Below are positions 9,150-18,474 of a stretch of DNA of 64,000 bases, in pieces (within the stretch, counting starts at the first letter, position 1; each line of letters opens with the position of its first letter). A program made the translations under genes and the position numbers. Source of the stretch: Marinagarivorans cellulosilyticus (lineage in GTDB: Bacteria > Pseudomonadota > Gammaproteobacteria > Pseudomonadales > Cellvibrionaceae); contig NZ_AP023086.1 in the NCBI RefSeq assembly GCF_021655555.1, forward strand, positions 558,001 to 622,000, in the 5' to 3' direction. Below the pieces are notes generated by a model. That model did no database searches, had not been told where the DNA came from, and saw only the letters and a program-made list of their open reading frames with translations.

Positions 9150-9157
9150 ACTCTGCA

Positions 9158-9200
9158 AGCCCATTGAGTAATGTCGATTAGCGATATTACTCGATGGGCT
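9158..9200. terminator. stem-loop between convergent genes
   Basis: The 18-base arms 9158-9175 and 9183-9200 pair with two G-U type mismatches around a 7-base loop. There is no T-run directly after it on either strand, so it may end transcription weakly or protect RNA ends from both the LVIVD operon and the convergent EEP gene. Confidence 0.55.
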
Positions 9201-9243
9201 AAATCTAAATGAATACAGTGCAGTTTTGTTGCCCTGTAAAAAG

Positions 9244-10209
9244 TTAGAGGCTTTCTTGTAGTGTTACGGCAATCGGTAAGTGATCAGAGAATCCTTCTTC
9301 ATTCACCCCTCCTCTAGATGCCGGTCGAGAAAAACGCACCGGCGCGTTATTTTTGATCATCCCTTCTGTATGAAAGATAGTGATATCTTGAGGTAAGCAG
9401 TAAATACCTTCACGCTTTAATGCTGCACGATTAACTAAGATTTGATCTAGCATTCCCCAGCTTTTATTGAAGCTGTGGGTTGCTGTGCTATGGCCTAAGA
9501 GTGGCCACATTAAATTGAATAAATAAGGGTTGGTCACGCGTGTGGATGTGACTTGTTTAAGTGTGCGTGTGCTAAGGGCGTAATTTTCAAGAGAGATATC
9601 AAAGGGTTCGTCGTTAAAGTCACCCATGACAAAAATGGGAATTTCACCTTTTACGGCTAATGTACGCTGATGCCAATAGGCTAATGTCTCACCGGCCATC
9701 ATCCGGTAGGGCGCGCTACTTTCCTTGCCGCCACGTCGCGAAGGCCAGTGGTTGGCCATTACGACAAATTCATTGCCCCGTAGGGTTTTGAATGTTGCTT
9801 GCAGAATATCGCGGGTGGCATTGCGCTTGAGTACTACGTGATTAAAAACCGTATCGCGCTCTACCGTAATGCGTTTTTTATCGTAAATAATGGCGACATC
9901 AATGCCGCGTTGGTCCTGTGTATTTGCGTGTACTACAGCATAGTTGCGCTGCGGGAGGTTAAGTTGATTGATAAGCTTATTCACCACACTCTTAGATTCA
10001 ACTTCGCACACTCCTAGAATATCAGGCCCCTGTTGGTCATTCATTGCGCTAATAACGTGGGCAAGTTGCCGGATCTTTTTGGCTAGCACGGCTTCGCTCC
10101 AACCTTGTAACTCACTGGCCAACTTGTCTTGTAGCCACCTTGGCCGTTCGGGACTGTGCTCTGTATCAAATAGATTTTCTAGGTTCCACCATGCCATGTA
10201 ATACGCCAT
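9244..10209 (-). CDS. endonuclease/exonuclease/phosphatase (EEP) family hydrolase
   Basis: 321-aa protein of the metal-dependent EEP superfamily (DNase I/AP endonuclease/sphingomyelinase fold). Diagnostic motifs: WWNLENLFD near the N terminus (metal-binding Asn/Glu region), DILGVCEVES (catalytic Glu), VMANHWPSRRGG (His), GDFNDEP near 190-196 (Asp/Asn) and GFSDHLPIAV near the C terminus (Asp-His pair). All catalytic positions appear present. The start is set to ATG 10209 (MAYYMAWWNLENLF), which has GAGG five bases upstream, rather than an earlier codon at 10284. No signal peptide is visible, so it is probably cytoplasmic. The substrate cannot be told from sequence: DNA, phosphoinositide-like lipids and sugar phosphates are all cleaved by relatives. 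Confidence 0.85.
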   Translation of the reverse strand: MAYYMAWWNLENLFDTEHSPERPRWLQDKLASELQGWSEAVLAKKIRQLAHVISAMNDQQGPDILGVCEVESKSVVNKLINQLNLPQRNYAVVHANTQDQRGIDVAIIYDKKRITVERDTVFNHVVLKRNATRDILQATFKTLRGNEFVVMANHWPSRRGGKESSAPYRMMAGETLAYWHQRTLAVKGEIPIFVMGDFNDEPFDISLENYALSTRTLKQVTSTRVTNPYLFNLMWPLLGHSTATHSFNKSWGMLDQILVNRAALKREGIYCLPQDITIFHTEGMIKNNAPVRFSRPASRGGVNEEGFSDHLPIAVTLQESL

Positions 10210-10394
10210 ATGTGCCTCGATTTTATGCAGAGTTGTGTTGTTGTTGTACGCTTTGGGTATTACGTTTTTGTGGCATGAGGGCATTCAGTGGCGCATGTTA
10301 TTGTAATTTTTGGGTGGCTAGCGGCTTGCTTTGTATTCCGCTGCTTGGCAGTGCTCTATACTGATGTTTTGTTTTGCTTGCTCTATAGGTTGAT

Positions 10395-11657
10395 ATGCGC
10401 AACACCTTGCTGTTTTTTATTGCTGCTATTTTAGTCGCCTTGTTTAGCGTTGGCCGGCCGCTTTATGCGGAAGAAGAGTTCACGCCGTTAGAGCCAGAAA
10501 ACTGGTTACCGGCGGCCTCCTTGCCGCTTGCGCCGCACAATCATCCTATGCCATCCACACTCAACGATTTAGTGACGTTGCTGCCATATTCGCCAGTCAA
10601 TAACCCTTTGTTGCCAGAGCAGGCAAATACATCGCCTCTTTTGCCAAAGCTGAAGTCGCAAGGGCGGGTAAAAGTACTGTTGGGCTACAGCGTTCCGCCA
10701 GGCACCGCTACGCGCATGACATGGGTGCCATCGCAATCTTTTAGCGGCTTAGATGTGAATACACCTGTTTTGGTGGTTAATGGTGAGCAAGCCGGCGACA
10801 CCCTTTGTTTAACAGCGGCTATACACGGCGATGAGTTAAACGGTATCGAGATGGTGCGCCAAGTGATGTATGGTTTGAACCCCGAGGCATTGCGGGGCAC
10901 TGTTATTGGGGTTCCTATTGTTAACTTAATGGCGTTTGGTCGCAGCTCACGTTACTTGCCGGATCGCCGTGATTTAAACCGTTATTTCCCGGGTACGCCC
11001 TACGGTAGTTTGGCATCGCGTTTTGCCTATGCCTTTTTTAATGACATCGTTAGGCATTGTGATGCGCTAATCGATTTGCACACGGGGTCTTTTCACCGGA
11101 CTAATGTCACGCAGCTGCGGGCCGATTTAAGCCACCCAAAGGTTGCAGCCCTTACCAACGACTTTGGCAAAATTGTTGCCTTAAATACGCAAGGCAACCC
11201 CAATTCACTTCGCGCGGCAACAGTTGCTGCTGGAATTCCGGCTGTTACTGTGGAGGCCGGCGAGCCTTTGCGTTTGCAAAAGCATGTTGTGCGCGAAGGG
11301 GTGGAAGCCTTGCGCACATTACTCAAAAAACGCGACATGATTGATCATTCGGTATTTTGGCGGGAGCCCGAGCCGGCTTTTTATCAGTCATCTTGGGTGC
11401 GTACGCAAACATCGGGTATTTTGTTTAGCCAGGTAAAGTTAGGGGCTAAAGTAACCAAGGGCGAAATACTGGGTACGGTGACCAACCCTGTCACCAGCGA
11501 GCGCACGACTATTCGTTCGCCGTATTCGGGCATTATTCTTGGGATGGCGCTGGACCAATTTGTATTACCGGGTTTTGCTTCGTACCATATTGGTTTGCTC
11601 ACTCGATCACAAAGTCCAACGCAGCCGCCCATCGATGGAGATGGTTTTGAAGATTAA
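10395..11657 (+). CDS. secreted M14-type deacylase (succinylglutamate desuccinylase/aspartoacylase family)
   Basis: 420-aa protein with an N-terminal signal peptide (MRNTLLFFIAAILVALFSVG) and a zinc carboxypeptidase-like deacylase domain. The zinc ligands are seen as HGDE (His and Glu near 145-148) and a later His in IDLHTG (near 229), and the catalytic Glu is probably in VTVEAGEP. The C-terminal 70 residues form a barrel-sandwich-like domain (GILFSQVKLGAKVTKGEILG, RSPYSGIILGM) as in other members of this family. The start ATG 10395 follows AGGTTGAT. It overlaps the S41 peptidase-like gene downstream, suggesting a periplasmic two-gene unit acting on peptides or acylated amino compounds; the substrate is unknown. 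Confidence 0.8.
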   Translation: MRNTLLFFIAAILVALFSVGRPLYAEEEFTPLEPENWLPAASLPLAPHNHPMPSTLNDLVTLLPYSPVNNPLLPEQANTSPLLPKLKSQGRVKVLLGYSVPPGTATRMTWVPSQSFSGLDVNTPVLVVNGEQAGDTLCLTAAIHGDELNGIEMVRQVMYGLNPEALRGTVIGVPIVNLMAFGRSSRYLPDRRDLNRYFPGTPYGSLASRFAYAFFNDIVRHCDALIDLHTGSFHRTNVTQLRADLSHPKVAALTNDFGKIVALNTQGNPNSLRAATVAAGIPAVTVEAGEPLRLQKHVVREGVEALRTLLKKRDMIDHSVFWREPEPAFYQSSWVRTQTSGILFSQVKLGAKVTKGEILGTVTNPVTSERTTIRSPYSGIILGMALDQFVLPGFASYHIGLLTRSQSPTQPPIDGDGFED

Positions 11658-12936
11658 TAATAAAAACCAAGCGCTTCCATTCATAAAAGCATTCTTACCT
11701 TGGGCTGTAGCACTCGCATTGAGCTTTTCTGCTGTTTCGGCTTTAGCGCTTAGCCCCCAAAAGGCGAAACGGTGGCAGGAAGATTTACAAGTTTATCGTA
11801 CTGTTTTAGCGCAAAAGCATATTGATTTGTTTCATCAGTTGCCCAAAGCTGAAATGGATGCCTACTTAGGCAAACTCAGTTCTTCGTTGCTGGTACTTAC
11901 GCAAGAGCAACTTTGGGTCGAGTTAATGCGGCTGACGCAACGCGTTGGCGATGGTCATACATCTGTGCCTTTATGGCAGCAAGAAACACAGAACTTCCCA
12001 TTTGAAGTTAAAATTTTACAAAATCGCGCGTACATTACGGCAACCACTGCTGAACACAAAAGCCTGCTCGGTAGCGAGTTATTGTCTATTAATGGTGAAG
12101 ACGTTGCAGCCGTAATAAAAGCGGTTTCGGCGTTGGTGCCTTTTAGTGAAAACGTTTATTCAAATGCTGTACGCACAGGGCAATACTTATTGAACGCACA
12201 AGTATTAATGGGGTTGGGGGTTATTGCTGGTGGCTCGGAGTTAACGCTTGGGTTTCAAACCGAAAACAAAAAAGTTTATGTGCAAAGTGTGGCTGTTAAG
12301 TCTCCTCGGTTTTCGCATCGTTTAACGATGAATATGCTTCAGCCGATAAAAGTGATAGAAAAAGAAAATGATAACCTTTGGTTTGGCTCACCAGATAAAG
12401 GCCGCACAGCGTATGTAAAGTTTCACCGCTACCCAAGCTATGGCGATATGGAAGATTTTGCCGACGAGTTACTTGAATACATTAATAAACAAAAAACTAA
12501 AAACTTAGTTATAGATTTACGTGGTAATTACGGCGGCGACTTTTTTGTGGGCTTAAAACTCGCGCATCGCCTAGTGCTGGCAGACTCCATTGATTGGAAG
12601 CATGGCGTTTACACGTTAATTGATAACGAAACATTTTCGGCGGCAATGAGCAATGCGGCGCAATTCCAGCAGTTGCTAAATGCAAAGCTGGTTGGGCAAG
12701 CCACTGGCGCTAAGCCATCTGGGTATCAGGATATGGGGCAGTTTACCTTGCCGAATTCAGGCTTGGTGGTGACCTACTCTAAACGTTTGTACCATTTTCA
12801 AAGAACGACTGCGCTTGCAGTATTCCCTGATGTGCCCGTCCCGCTAACAATCGACGATTACCGTAAAGGGCAAGATCGTTCGTTAAATTGGGTTTGGTCA
12901 GATATCAAACGCCGAGAAAAGCCGGTAACAAGATAA
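11635..12936 (+). CDS. secreted S41 family peptidase-like protein
   Basis: About 433-aa protein with a signal peptide (hydrophobic stretch LPWAVALALSFSAVSALA). The C-terminal half has the tail-specific protease (S41) signature: KNLVIDLRGNYGGD, then TLIDNETFSAAMSNA, where Ser of TFSAA is the likely nucleophile (about residue 332), then GQATGAKPSGY. The N-terminal half contains the GDGHTSVP block typical of secreted S41 members; a PDZ domain is not obvious. The start is ambiguous: ATG 11635 and ATG 11641 are in frame, and both overlap the end of the M14 gene. Much earlier in-frame starts would displace the signal peptide. The pair probably processes peptides in the periplasm. Confidence 0.8.
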   Translation: MEMVLKINNKNQALPFIKAFLPWAVALALSFSAVSALALSPQKAKRWQEDLQVYRTVLAQKHIDLFHQLPKAEMDAYLGKLSSSLLVLTQEQLWVELMRLTQRVGDGHTSVPLWQQETQNFPFEVKILQNRAYITATTAEHKSLLGSELLSINGEDVAAVIKAVSALVPFSENVYSNAVRTGQYLLNAQVLMGLGVIAGGSELTLGFQTENKKVYVQSVAVKSPRFSHRLTMNMLQPIKVIEKENDNLWFGSPDKGRTAYVKFHRYPSYGDMEDFADELLEYINKQKTKNLVIDLRGNYGGDFFVGLKLAHRLVLADSIDWKHGVYTLIDNETFSAAMSNAAQFQQLLNAKLVGQATGAKPSGYQDMGQFTLPNSGLVVTYSKRLYHFQRTTALAVFPDVPVPLTIDDYRKGQDRSLNWVWSDIKRREKPVTR

Positions 12937-13223
12937 TTCAGTAAGCTCCCGCTGATACTTTTTTTGCGCAACAGCTTGCCTTATTTTGATGGCTTATTTT
13001 GTCGCAGGTGTGAACCGATTCGCTTAGTCGTGGCGCCAAAGTAATTGATTTAGCGCCATATGCTACAGCGATGCGCCGGTAGCTACAAATTGCCGTACCT
13101 GTGCTGTCAATTTGACGGTGAATTTGCTATTTTCCCCCCTTATTTTATTAGGTCATAGCTCAAGCCTTGTTATGGGTTAGTTGTATGTCCCACTCTGTTT
13201 ACGCACTCACCAATAGGATGATT

Positions 13224-13532
13224 ATGCTTACATCCCAGCAAATTCAAGCGATGCCTGAATATAAGGCGCTAAGAGCCGCCAGGCGAAAAATAATCCTGCC
13301 TTTGGCCGGCATTGTTATATCGGCGTATTTCTTTTTAATTTTAACCATTGGCTTTTTTCCTAAGGCTTTAGGTGTGTCTTTTATTGGCGGCGTTACCTCT
13401 TTTGGTATTGCAGCAGGCTTCGGCTTAATTTTGTTGTGCTTTGCTGTGACGGGAGTATACGTTAGCTATGCAAACCGTAAGATTGAACCATTAGTTAAAG
13501 CCATTACGCAAAAAGCGAAGGGCGAGCTATGA
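13224..13532 (+). CDS. yjcH: DUF485 inner-membrane protein (YjcH family)
   Basis: 102-aa membrane protein of the DUF485 family with two transmembrane helices (about residues 25-47 and 58-83) and a basic C terminus. DUF485 genes typically sit directly before acetate/cation symporter genes, and this one overlaps actP by 4 bp (ATGA). The start is ATG 13224, preceded by AGGA with five-base spacing; frames opening earlier at 13167 would add a tail with no family match. The 287-bp region upstream (12937-13223) holds no gene; it contains a GGCGC/GCGCC dyad near 13031-13056 and presumably the operon promoter. Confidence 0.85.
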   Translation: MLTSQQIQAMPEYKALRAARRKIILPLAGIVISAYFFLILTIGFFPKALGVSFIGGVTSFGIAAGFGLILLCFAVTGVYVSYANRKIEPLVKAITQKAKGEL

Positions 13533-15178
13533 GGCTTCTGCTACTCACACTTTTGTTCTTATCGTCTTCTGCTTTTGCGCAAGGCGAGCCCACTACTGGC
13601 GAGTTGATTATGGATGTTTTAACTGACCAAGCACTGTTAATGTTTTTCGCTTTTGTATTGCTTACCGTGGGTATAACGGTATGGGCGGCAAGGCGCACTA
13701 AATCGGCGAATGATTTTTATGCTGCAGGTGGCGGCATATCGGGGTTTCAAAACGGCTTAGCAATTGCTGGGGACTATATGTCTGCGGCATCGTTCTTAGG
13801 TATTGCAGGCTTAGTTTATGCATCGGGCTTTGATGGTTTAATTTATGCGGTGGGCTTTTTGGTGGGGTGGCCTGTGGTGCTACTGCTTATTGCTGAGCCT
13901 TTGCGAAACTTGGGTAAATATACATTTGCCGATGTGGCATCGTTTCGCTTACAGCAAAAGCCGGTACGTATTTTGGCGGCTAGCGGTTCGCTATTGACCG
14001 TTGTTTTATATTTAATTGCGCAGATGGTTGGCGCTGGTAAGCTTATCGAATTATTGTTCGATTTGCCCTACGAATCGGCAGTATTGGTGATTGGCGTGTT
14101 AATGACCTTTTATGTTACTGCGGGTGGCATGTTGGCAACAACGTGGGTGCAATTGATTAAAGCTGTATTACTGTTAGGCGGCGCGACCTTAATGGCTGTG
14201 CTTGTTATGGTGCAGGTAGGCTTTAGTTTTGAAACAATGTTTGCCACCGCTGTTGATGTTCATGAAAAAGGCTCCGATATTATGGCGCCGGGTACTTTAT
14301 TAAAAGACCCTATTTCGGCATTATCGCTAGGGATTGCATTAATGTTTGGTACTGCCGGCTTGCCCCATGTGCTTATGCGATTTTTTACCGTTAAAGATGC
14401 CGTGCAGGCGCGACGTTCAGTGTTTTATGCTACGGGCTTTATTGGCTATTTTTATATTCTTACCTTCATTATTGGTTTTGGCGCTATTGTTTTGTTAACC
14501 GGTAACGACACCTACTTTGTGGATGGTGTACTTAATGGTGGTAAGAATATGCCAGCCATTCATTTGTCCCATGCCTTAGGTGGTGACCCGTTAATGGGCT
14601 TTATTTCAGCCGTTGCCTTTGCCACGATTTTAGCGGTGGTTTCAGGCTTAACCTTGGCTGGCTCCAGTGCTATATCGCACGATCTTTACGCGACGCTTGT
14701 TCTTAAAGGTAAGCGCAACGAGAAAAAAGAAGTGCGCGTTTCTCAAATTGCTACTGTGTGCTTGGGTATTATTGCGGTAATGTTGGGCATTGTCTTTGAA
14801 AAGCAGAATGTCGCGTTTATGGTGGGCTTAGCATTTTGTGTTGCCGCTAGTGCTAACTTCCCTGTGCTAATTTTATCGATGTACTGGAAGAACCTAACCA
14901 CGCGTGGTGCGGTAATTGGGGGGGCAACAGGGTTGTTAACCGCATTAATTCTGGTTGTACTTGGGCCAACCGTATGGGTTGATGTGTTTGGTTTTACCAG
15001 CCCGATTTTCCCGTATAAATACCCCGCGCTATTTTCGGTATTAGCTGCGTTTATTACCATTTGGCTTGTATCTGTTACCGATAAATCGCCATCGGCACAA
15101 GCCGAGCGAGAAGCATTTGAAGAGCAGCTGGTACGTTCGCAAACTGGTATAGGTGCGGATGCTGCTTCGGAGCATTGA
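13529..15178 (+). CDS. actP: cation/acetate symporter ActP
   Basis: 549-aa sodium:solute symporter family protein, closest in pattern to ActP, which takes up acetate and other short carboxylates with cations. It has a cleavable-looking signal peptide ending AFAQG, as ActP proteins do, then about 13 transmembrane helices. Family blocks seen include DFYAAGGGISGFQNGLAIAG, MSAASFLGIAGLVY, VASFRLQQKP and GTAGLPHVLMRFFTV. Length fits the family. It is coupled to the DUF485 gene upstream by a 4-bp overlap and followed by a strong terminator at 15197-15234. No sensor or acetyl-CoA synthetase gene is next to it here. Confidence 0.92.
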   Translation: MRLLLLTLLFLSSSAFAQGEPTTGELIMDVLTDQALLMFFAFVLLTVGITVWAARRTKSANDFYAAGGGISGFQNGLAIAGDYMSAASFLGIAGLVYASGFDGLIYAVGFLVGWPVVLLLIAEPLRNLGKYTFADVASFRLQQKPVRILAASGSLLTVVLYLIAQMVGAGKLIELLFDLPYESAVLVIGVLMTFYVTAGGMLATTWVQLIKAVLLLGGATLMAVLVMVQVGFSFETMFATAVDVHEKGSDIMAPGTLLKDPISALSLGIALMFGTAGLPHVLMRFFTVKDAVQARRSVFYATGFIGYFYILTFIIGFGAIVLLTGNDTYFVDGVLNGGKNMPAIHLSHALGGDPLMGFISAVAFATILAVVSGLTLAGSSAISHDLYATLVLKGKRNEKKEVRVSQIATVCLGIIAVMLGIVFEKQNVAFMVGLAFCVAASANFPVLILSMYWKNLTTRGAVIGGATGLLTALILVVLGPTVWVDVFGFTSPIFPYKYPALFSVLAAFITIWLVSVTDKSPSAQAEREAFEEQLVRSQTGIGADAASEH

Positions 15179-15196
15179 TTTTTATTTTGTCGGTAT

Positions 15197-15234
15197 AAAA
15201 AGGCCATGCAGGTATAGCTTGCATGGCCTTTTTT
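15197..15234 (+). terminator. Rho-independent terminator after actP
   Basis: AAAAGGCCATGCA and TGCATGGCCTTTT form a perfect 13-bp stem around a short loop, with a T-run at the end. It is also usable on the minus strand because of the leading A-run. The rest of the gap to the insertion sequence (15235-15526) has no gene that I can support. Confidence 0.9.
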
Positions 15235-15518
15235 GTATTTGCTTGTGATGCCGGCATTGAATACCACCCTTACACTGGCACCTAACCTGGATAATTGTGT
15301 GGCCAAGCGTCTGGTGAATTGCTGGGCTAGTGCGGTATTATGCTTCAGCGTAATATTGATAATCTTGTTACAAGGTAGTTTAGTGTCCCTTTGTGGGTTT
15401 TATGGGTGGCGTTAAAGTGGCGAGTCAAAATTATGCTATTACACGGTTAAATTATCTGCGCGCAATCAATTTTATCTACCCTTAAACAGAAGTCGTTGAT
15501 TTTGCTTTAGTTATTCAT

Positions 15519-15526
15519 AGCAAAGT
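15519..15526. repeat. target-site duplication, left copy
   Basis: AGCAAAGT, identical to 16883-16890 on the other side of the ISL3 element. Confidence 0.9.
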
Positions 15527-16882
15527 GGCTCTTCTCCGCTTTAGTGAGGTGATCTAGTGGCTTCCATAGAACATGGATTGCTCGTCAGGCATCGATGATT
15601 GCCTTATTTTTAGCTTGAAGTACTCGGTATCCTTGATGCCTCTTGCTCGCTTGCGAATCATGCCAATGCTGACATTGCCGGCTTCAATTCTGGCGCTAGT
15701 CAGCCCGTGTTTTCCGTAGTTACAAATGCCTACGCTATGCTTCCTTAGTGACTTTGCAAATTTCTTGAGATAGAGCATATTCGTCTGTTCCGCGATGTCG
15801 CACCACTGCTCCAATGCATTCATCATGGCGTCATAATTCCCTGCATTCCACAAAGCTTGGAGCTGCTCTTTGAGTATATAAAGTGTATTGATATTGGAAT
15901 TATTTTCGAGCAATGTCTGGAGTTTATTGGCTTGTTTATCATTTAACTTGTCGGCATTTTTTAACAACAGGTAGTGGGTACCTTTAAGCTGCTCTTTGCC
16001 TGCGCGATCCGCCTTTCTGAACTCGATCCTACGCTGATTGCTCATGGCTTTACTGTAGTTTTGCATCACATGAAACCGATCGAAAACAATGTCAGCATTA
16101 GGCAAGCATTCGCGTACCGATTTTTGATAGGCTGGCCCCATATCCATGGCTACCGCCTCTATGTTTTCAGCGGTTTGTGCTGGTAAGCGCTTTAGAAACG
16201 CTGTCAACACCTCGGCTTTACGGCCTGTCTCAACGCCAATTAAATGACCGGATTCCATGTCATAAATCACCGTCATATAATCATGGCCTTTGGCTCTAGC
16301 GACTTCATCGACCCCAAGATATTTTAAGTCAATTAATTTTTCAGGATTAAGTGCAGGCAACGTTTTCTCTAGGTGAAATTTATCCATATTTTTCACCGTT
16401 TCCCATCGTAGCTTTAGGTGCCGACTGACCGTGCTGATACTCATATGGCGACACAATCCGCTCACCAACTGGCAAAATCTTTGAGTATAGCGATTGCCTG
16501 TATCGACAAATTCGCAAGCCTCCATTAGACGCCTACCGCAAGTCGTCACAACTTGAGCGAGCTCAACTTCCAAATAGCACTCGAAGCCACACAAAGGGAC
16601 ATCACGGATCGTTCTGCGCAAGTATCGGTTGATGTTGGCCGCCTCATTACTTGACGGGTCAATCGCTCTATAACGACGGTCTCGCTTGCAGTGTATAGTC
16701 AATCTTTGCAGGGCCAAGTCATGCTGAACTTGTTTGACACGCTGACCAGGAAGGCTCAAAATTTTGCTGGAGATGTTAAGGCTCATATATTCGTTTAAGT
16801 GTAGTGGCGTGAGAACCTTACATTTCAACGGATATGGCGGGTCTTAGCATCTCTTTTTACCTCACTAAAGCGGAGAAGACCC
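15527..16882 (-). mobile_element. ISL3-family insertion sequence, 1356 bp, complete
   Basis: Terminal inverted repeats of 24 bp lie at 15527-15550 and 16859-16882 and differ at one position (GGCTCTTCTCC against GGGTCTTCTCC at the outer ends). The 8-bp direct repeat AGCAAAGT flanks the element on both sides (15519-15526 and 16883-16890), which is the target duplication size expected for ISL3. The single transposase frame is intact. A perfect duplication and near-perfect ends point to recent insertion. It landed in the intergenic region between actP and the lipoprotein gene at 16972. Confidence 0.93.
15554..16828 (-). CDS. ISL3 family transposase
   Basis: 424-aa transposase, the only gene of the insertion sequence. 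The DDE domain of the ISL3 type is visible: YLGVDEVARAKGHDY (first Asp), EAVAMDMGPAYQKSV followed by ADIVFDRFHVMQ (second Asp), and a C-terminal KHGLTSARIEAGN block with the catalytic Glu. Family members often carry N-terminal zinc-finger Cys residues; here the N-terminal third is short and Cys-poor in spacing, so that domain may be reduced. The start may be ATG 16828 or ATG 16786 (MSLNISSK); neither has a strong ribosome binding site. The ORF spans nearly the whole element and is uninterrupted, so transposition competence is plausible. Confidence 0.93.
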   Translation of the reverse strand: MKCKVLTPLHLNEYMSLNISSKILSLPGQRVKQVQHDLALQRLTIHCKRDRRYRAIDPSSNEAANINRYLRRTIRDVPLCGFECYLEVELAQVVTTCGRRLMEACEFVDTGNRYTQRFCQLVSGLCRHMSISTVSRHLKLRWETVKNMDKFHLEKTLPALNPEKLIDLKYLGVDEVARAKGHDYMTVIYDMESGHLIGVETGRKAEVLTAFLKRLPAQTAENIEAVAMDMGPAYQKSVRECLPNADIVFDRFHVMQNYSKAMSNQRRIEFRKADRAGKEQLKGTHYLLLKNADKLNDKQANKLQTLLENNSNINTLYILKEQLQALWNAGNYDAMMNALEQWCDIAEQTNMLYLKKFAKSLRKHSVGICNYGKHGLTSARIEAGNVSIGMIRKRARGIKDTEYFKLKIRQSSMPDEQSMFYGSH

Positions 16883-16890
16883 AGCAAAGT
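16883..16890. repeat. target-site duplication, right copy
   Basis: AGCAAAGT, identical to the left copy at 15519-15526. Confidence 0.9.
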
Positions 16891-16971
16891 AAGCAGGGGG
16901 CAGCTCTAGCGGCCGAAGCTAAAGATAATTAAGCTGAACAATTACCTATCTTATTTATTTTGGGGAGTCAT

Positions 16972-18381
16972 ATGGTATATCAATCAATTTATATATTCTT
17001 GCTTGCATCCATCGTAACGATTCTTACAGCTTGTGGTAGTGGCGCAGGCGACGCTAACAATAGTAACAGCATTGATAGCGACGGTGCTTCTACAGGTGTA
17101 CAAGCAAATATTACTGCGAGTGGTGTCGATACCAATATATTTTCTAGCAATTTAGATGTGAATTTCTATGCTTATCGTGAAGATTTTGCTGGCTCACAGC
17201 ATTATTTAGCCGCGACTAGCACTGGCACAGCTCTTAATTTTGTACGCCTAGGCATGGGGGAGCTCGAGAATGAAGATTTAGACTCAACAATCTTCATCAG
17301 CGAGGTGCAGGATGCTTTTGTTTTTATTGCTACTGATCTTGGATTGTCTGCGCGTATAAATTTTGCCGGAGTGTCTTACCTTTACAGCCTTTCGTGTGCC
17401 CCTGAATCTTGCTCGGGGATTATATTTGATACTGCCAATCGTTCTTTAAGTTTGAATAACGTTTCGCTCGAGCCAGCATTAGACGGGGAGGGTGAAGCTA
17501 CAGGTCTTTTAACGTTAGATGGCACAATTGTGTGGGCCGCAAAGGATGAGGACCCTGCAGCACCGGCGGTAGTGAGTGTTGACCCCGGCGTTGGCACCGG
17601 AAGCTCAAATGTGACCTTGGCAGACATTGTGGGCGTCTGGGATGCAAGCTCTGGCGAAGACGAAAAATACATCGTATTTCAGGCGGACGGGGTATATGGC
17701 GAATATGATTTTCGCGGTGACTTTAATACCGTTGGAATGAATTGCTATACCTCTGAAGAGGGAACAATCGAGGATCTTGGCGATGGGCAATTCCGCTTGA
17801 ATGGAACTACCAGAGTCGGCACCTTTTCGTTTGTTGGCGAAGATCTCGTTTTTACGGCGCCGGAAGGTGCATACACTTATGGCGAGTCTGATCTAACCGC
17901 TTCGGACCTTACCCCAATTTGTGATGTTAATGACGCAATGGTAATAAGCTTAGCCGGCACTGATGTTACCAATAATTTACTTCCCGATACGTTATCGCTA
18001 GGAGCACCCAATATTGCGATAACGTTTGTAGATAGCGACCCCGACGATTTCTTTTCGGGCTTTAGATATCTTGATTACGACGATATTGAAGGTTACAGCT
18101 ATTTCAGCTTTAACGGTCAAGGTCTGTCCGAAACCTCGGTAGACAAACCTAAAATCTCTTTAGCTTTAGAAACCGATGACAAACGCTACAGTTATAATTG
18201 CGATAGTAATGATGACTTAATTGCTTCTAGTCGCCCAGATTGTACCGGTATTACATTTGAGCAGGTAGGTGATGTTATTACGGTTGTTTTCAATAATACG
18301 ACATTGGGCCCGCTGTCAATTTCTGACGCTACATCGTCCATTACCTTAAATGGAACCTTGGTTAAGGATGCTTACGAGTAG
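16972..18381 (+). CDS. hypothetical lipoprotein
   Basis: 469-aa predicted lipoprotein that I do not recognise. The signal peptide ends in LTAC (Cys at about residue 21), followed by a Gly/Asn/Ser-rich linker. Two segments of similar style (about 35-175 and 320-469) end in a pattern like ITLNGTLV or LTLDGTIVW, so the protein may have an internal duplication with a middle domain at about 210-315 (VWDASSGEDEKYIVFQADG, a lipocalin-like opening). Five to six Cys residues are scattered in the mature part. The start ATG 16972 follows GGGGAG. The ISL3 insertion 90 bp upstream may have separated it from its original promoter. A terminator follows. Confidence 0.65.
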   Translation: MVYQSIYIFLLASIVTILTACGSGAGDANNSNSIDSDGASTGVQANITASGVDTNIFSSNLDVNFYAYREDFAGSQHYLAATSTGTALNFVRLGMGELENEDLDSTIFISEVQDAFVFIATDLGLSARINFAGVSYLYSLSCAPESCSGIIFDTANRSLSLNNVSLEPALDGEGEATGLLTLDGTIVWAAKDEDPAAPAVVSVDPGVGTGSSNVTLADIVGVWDASSGEDEKYIVFQADGVYGEYDFRGDFNTVGMNCYTSEEGTIEDLGDGQFRLNGTTRVGTFSFVGEDLVFTAPEGAYTYGESDLTASDLTPICDVNDAMVISLAGTDVTNNLLPDTLSLGAPNIAITFVDSDPDDFFSGFRYLDYDDIEGYSYFSFNGQGLSETSVDKPKISLALETDDKRYSYNCDSNDDLIASSRPDCTGITFEQVGDVITVVFNNTTLGPLSISDATSSITLNGTLVKDAYE

Positions 18382-18402
18382 GGGCAAAGTATTTGCGTAA
18401 CT

Positions 18403-18440
18403 AAAAAAGCCATGCCGGTTATTTACCGCATGGCTTTTTT
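18403..18440 (+). terminator. Rho-independent terminator
   Basis: AAAAAAGCCATGC pairs with GCATGGCTTTTTT around a short loop with one bulge, ending in a T-run. It follows the lipoprotein gene. Confidence 0.88.
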
Positions 18441-18474
18441 TATGGGGTAAGGGCCGAGGAAAAAATACTTTATC

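Noticed and set aside
15233..15415. 60-codon frame between actP and the ISL3 element
   Set aside because: It starts inside the actP terminator region, with no ribosome binding site.
16902..16914. 13-bp match AGCTCTAGCGGCC shared with 43964-43976
   Set aside because: A match of this length between two places is expected by chance in 64 kb; the flanks do not match.
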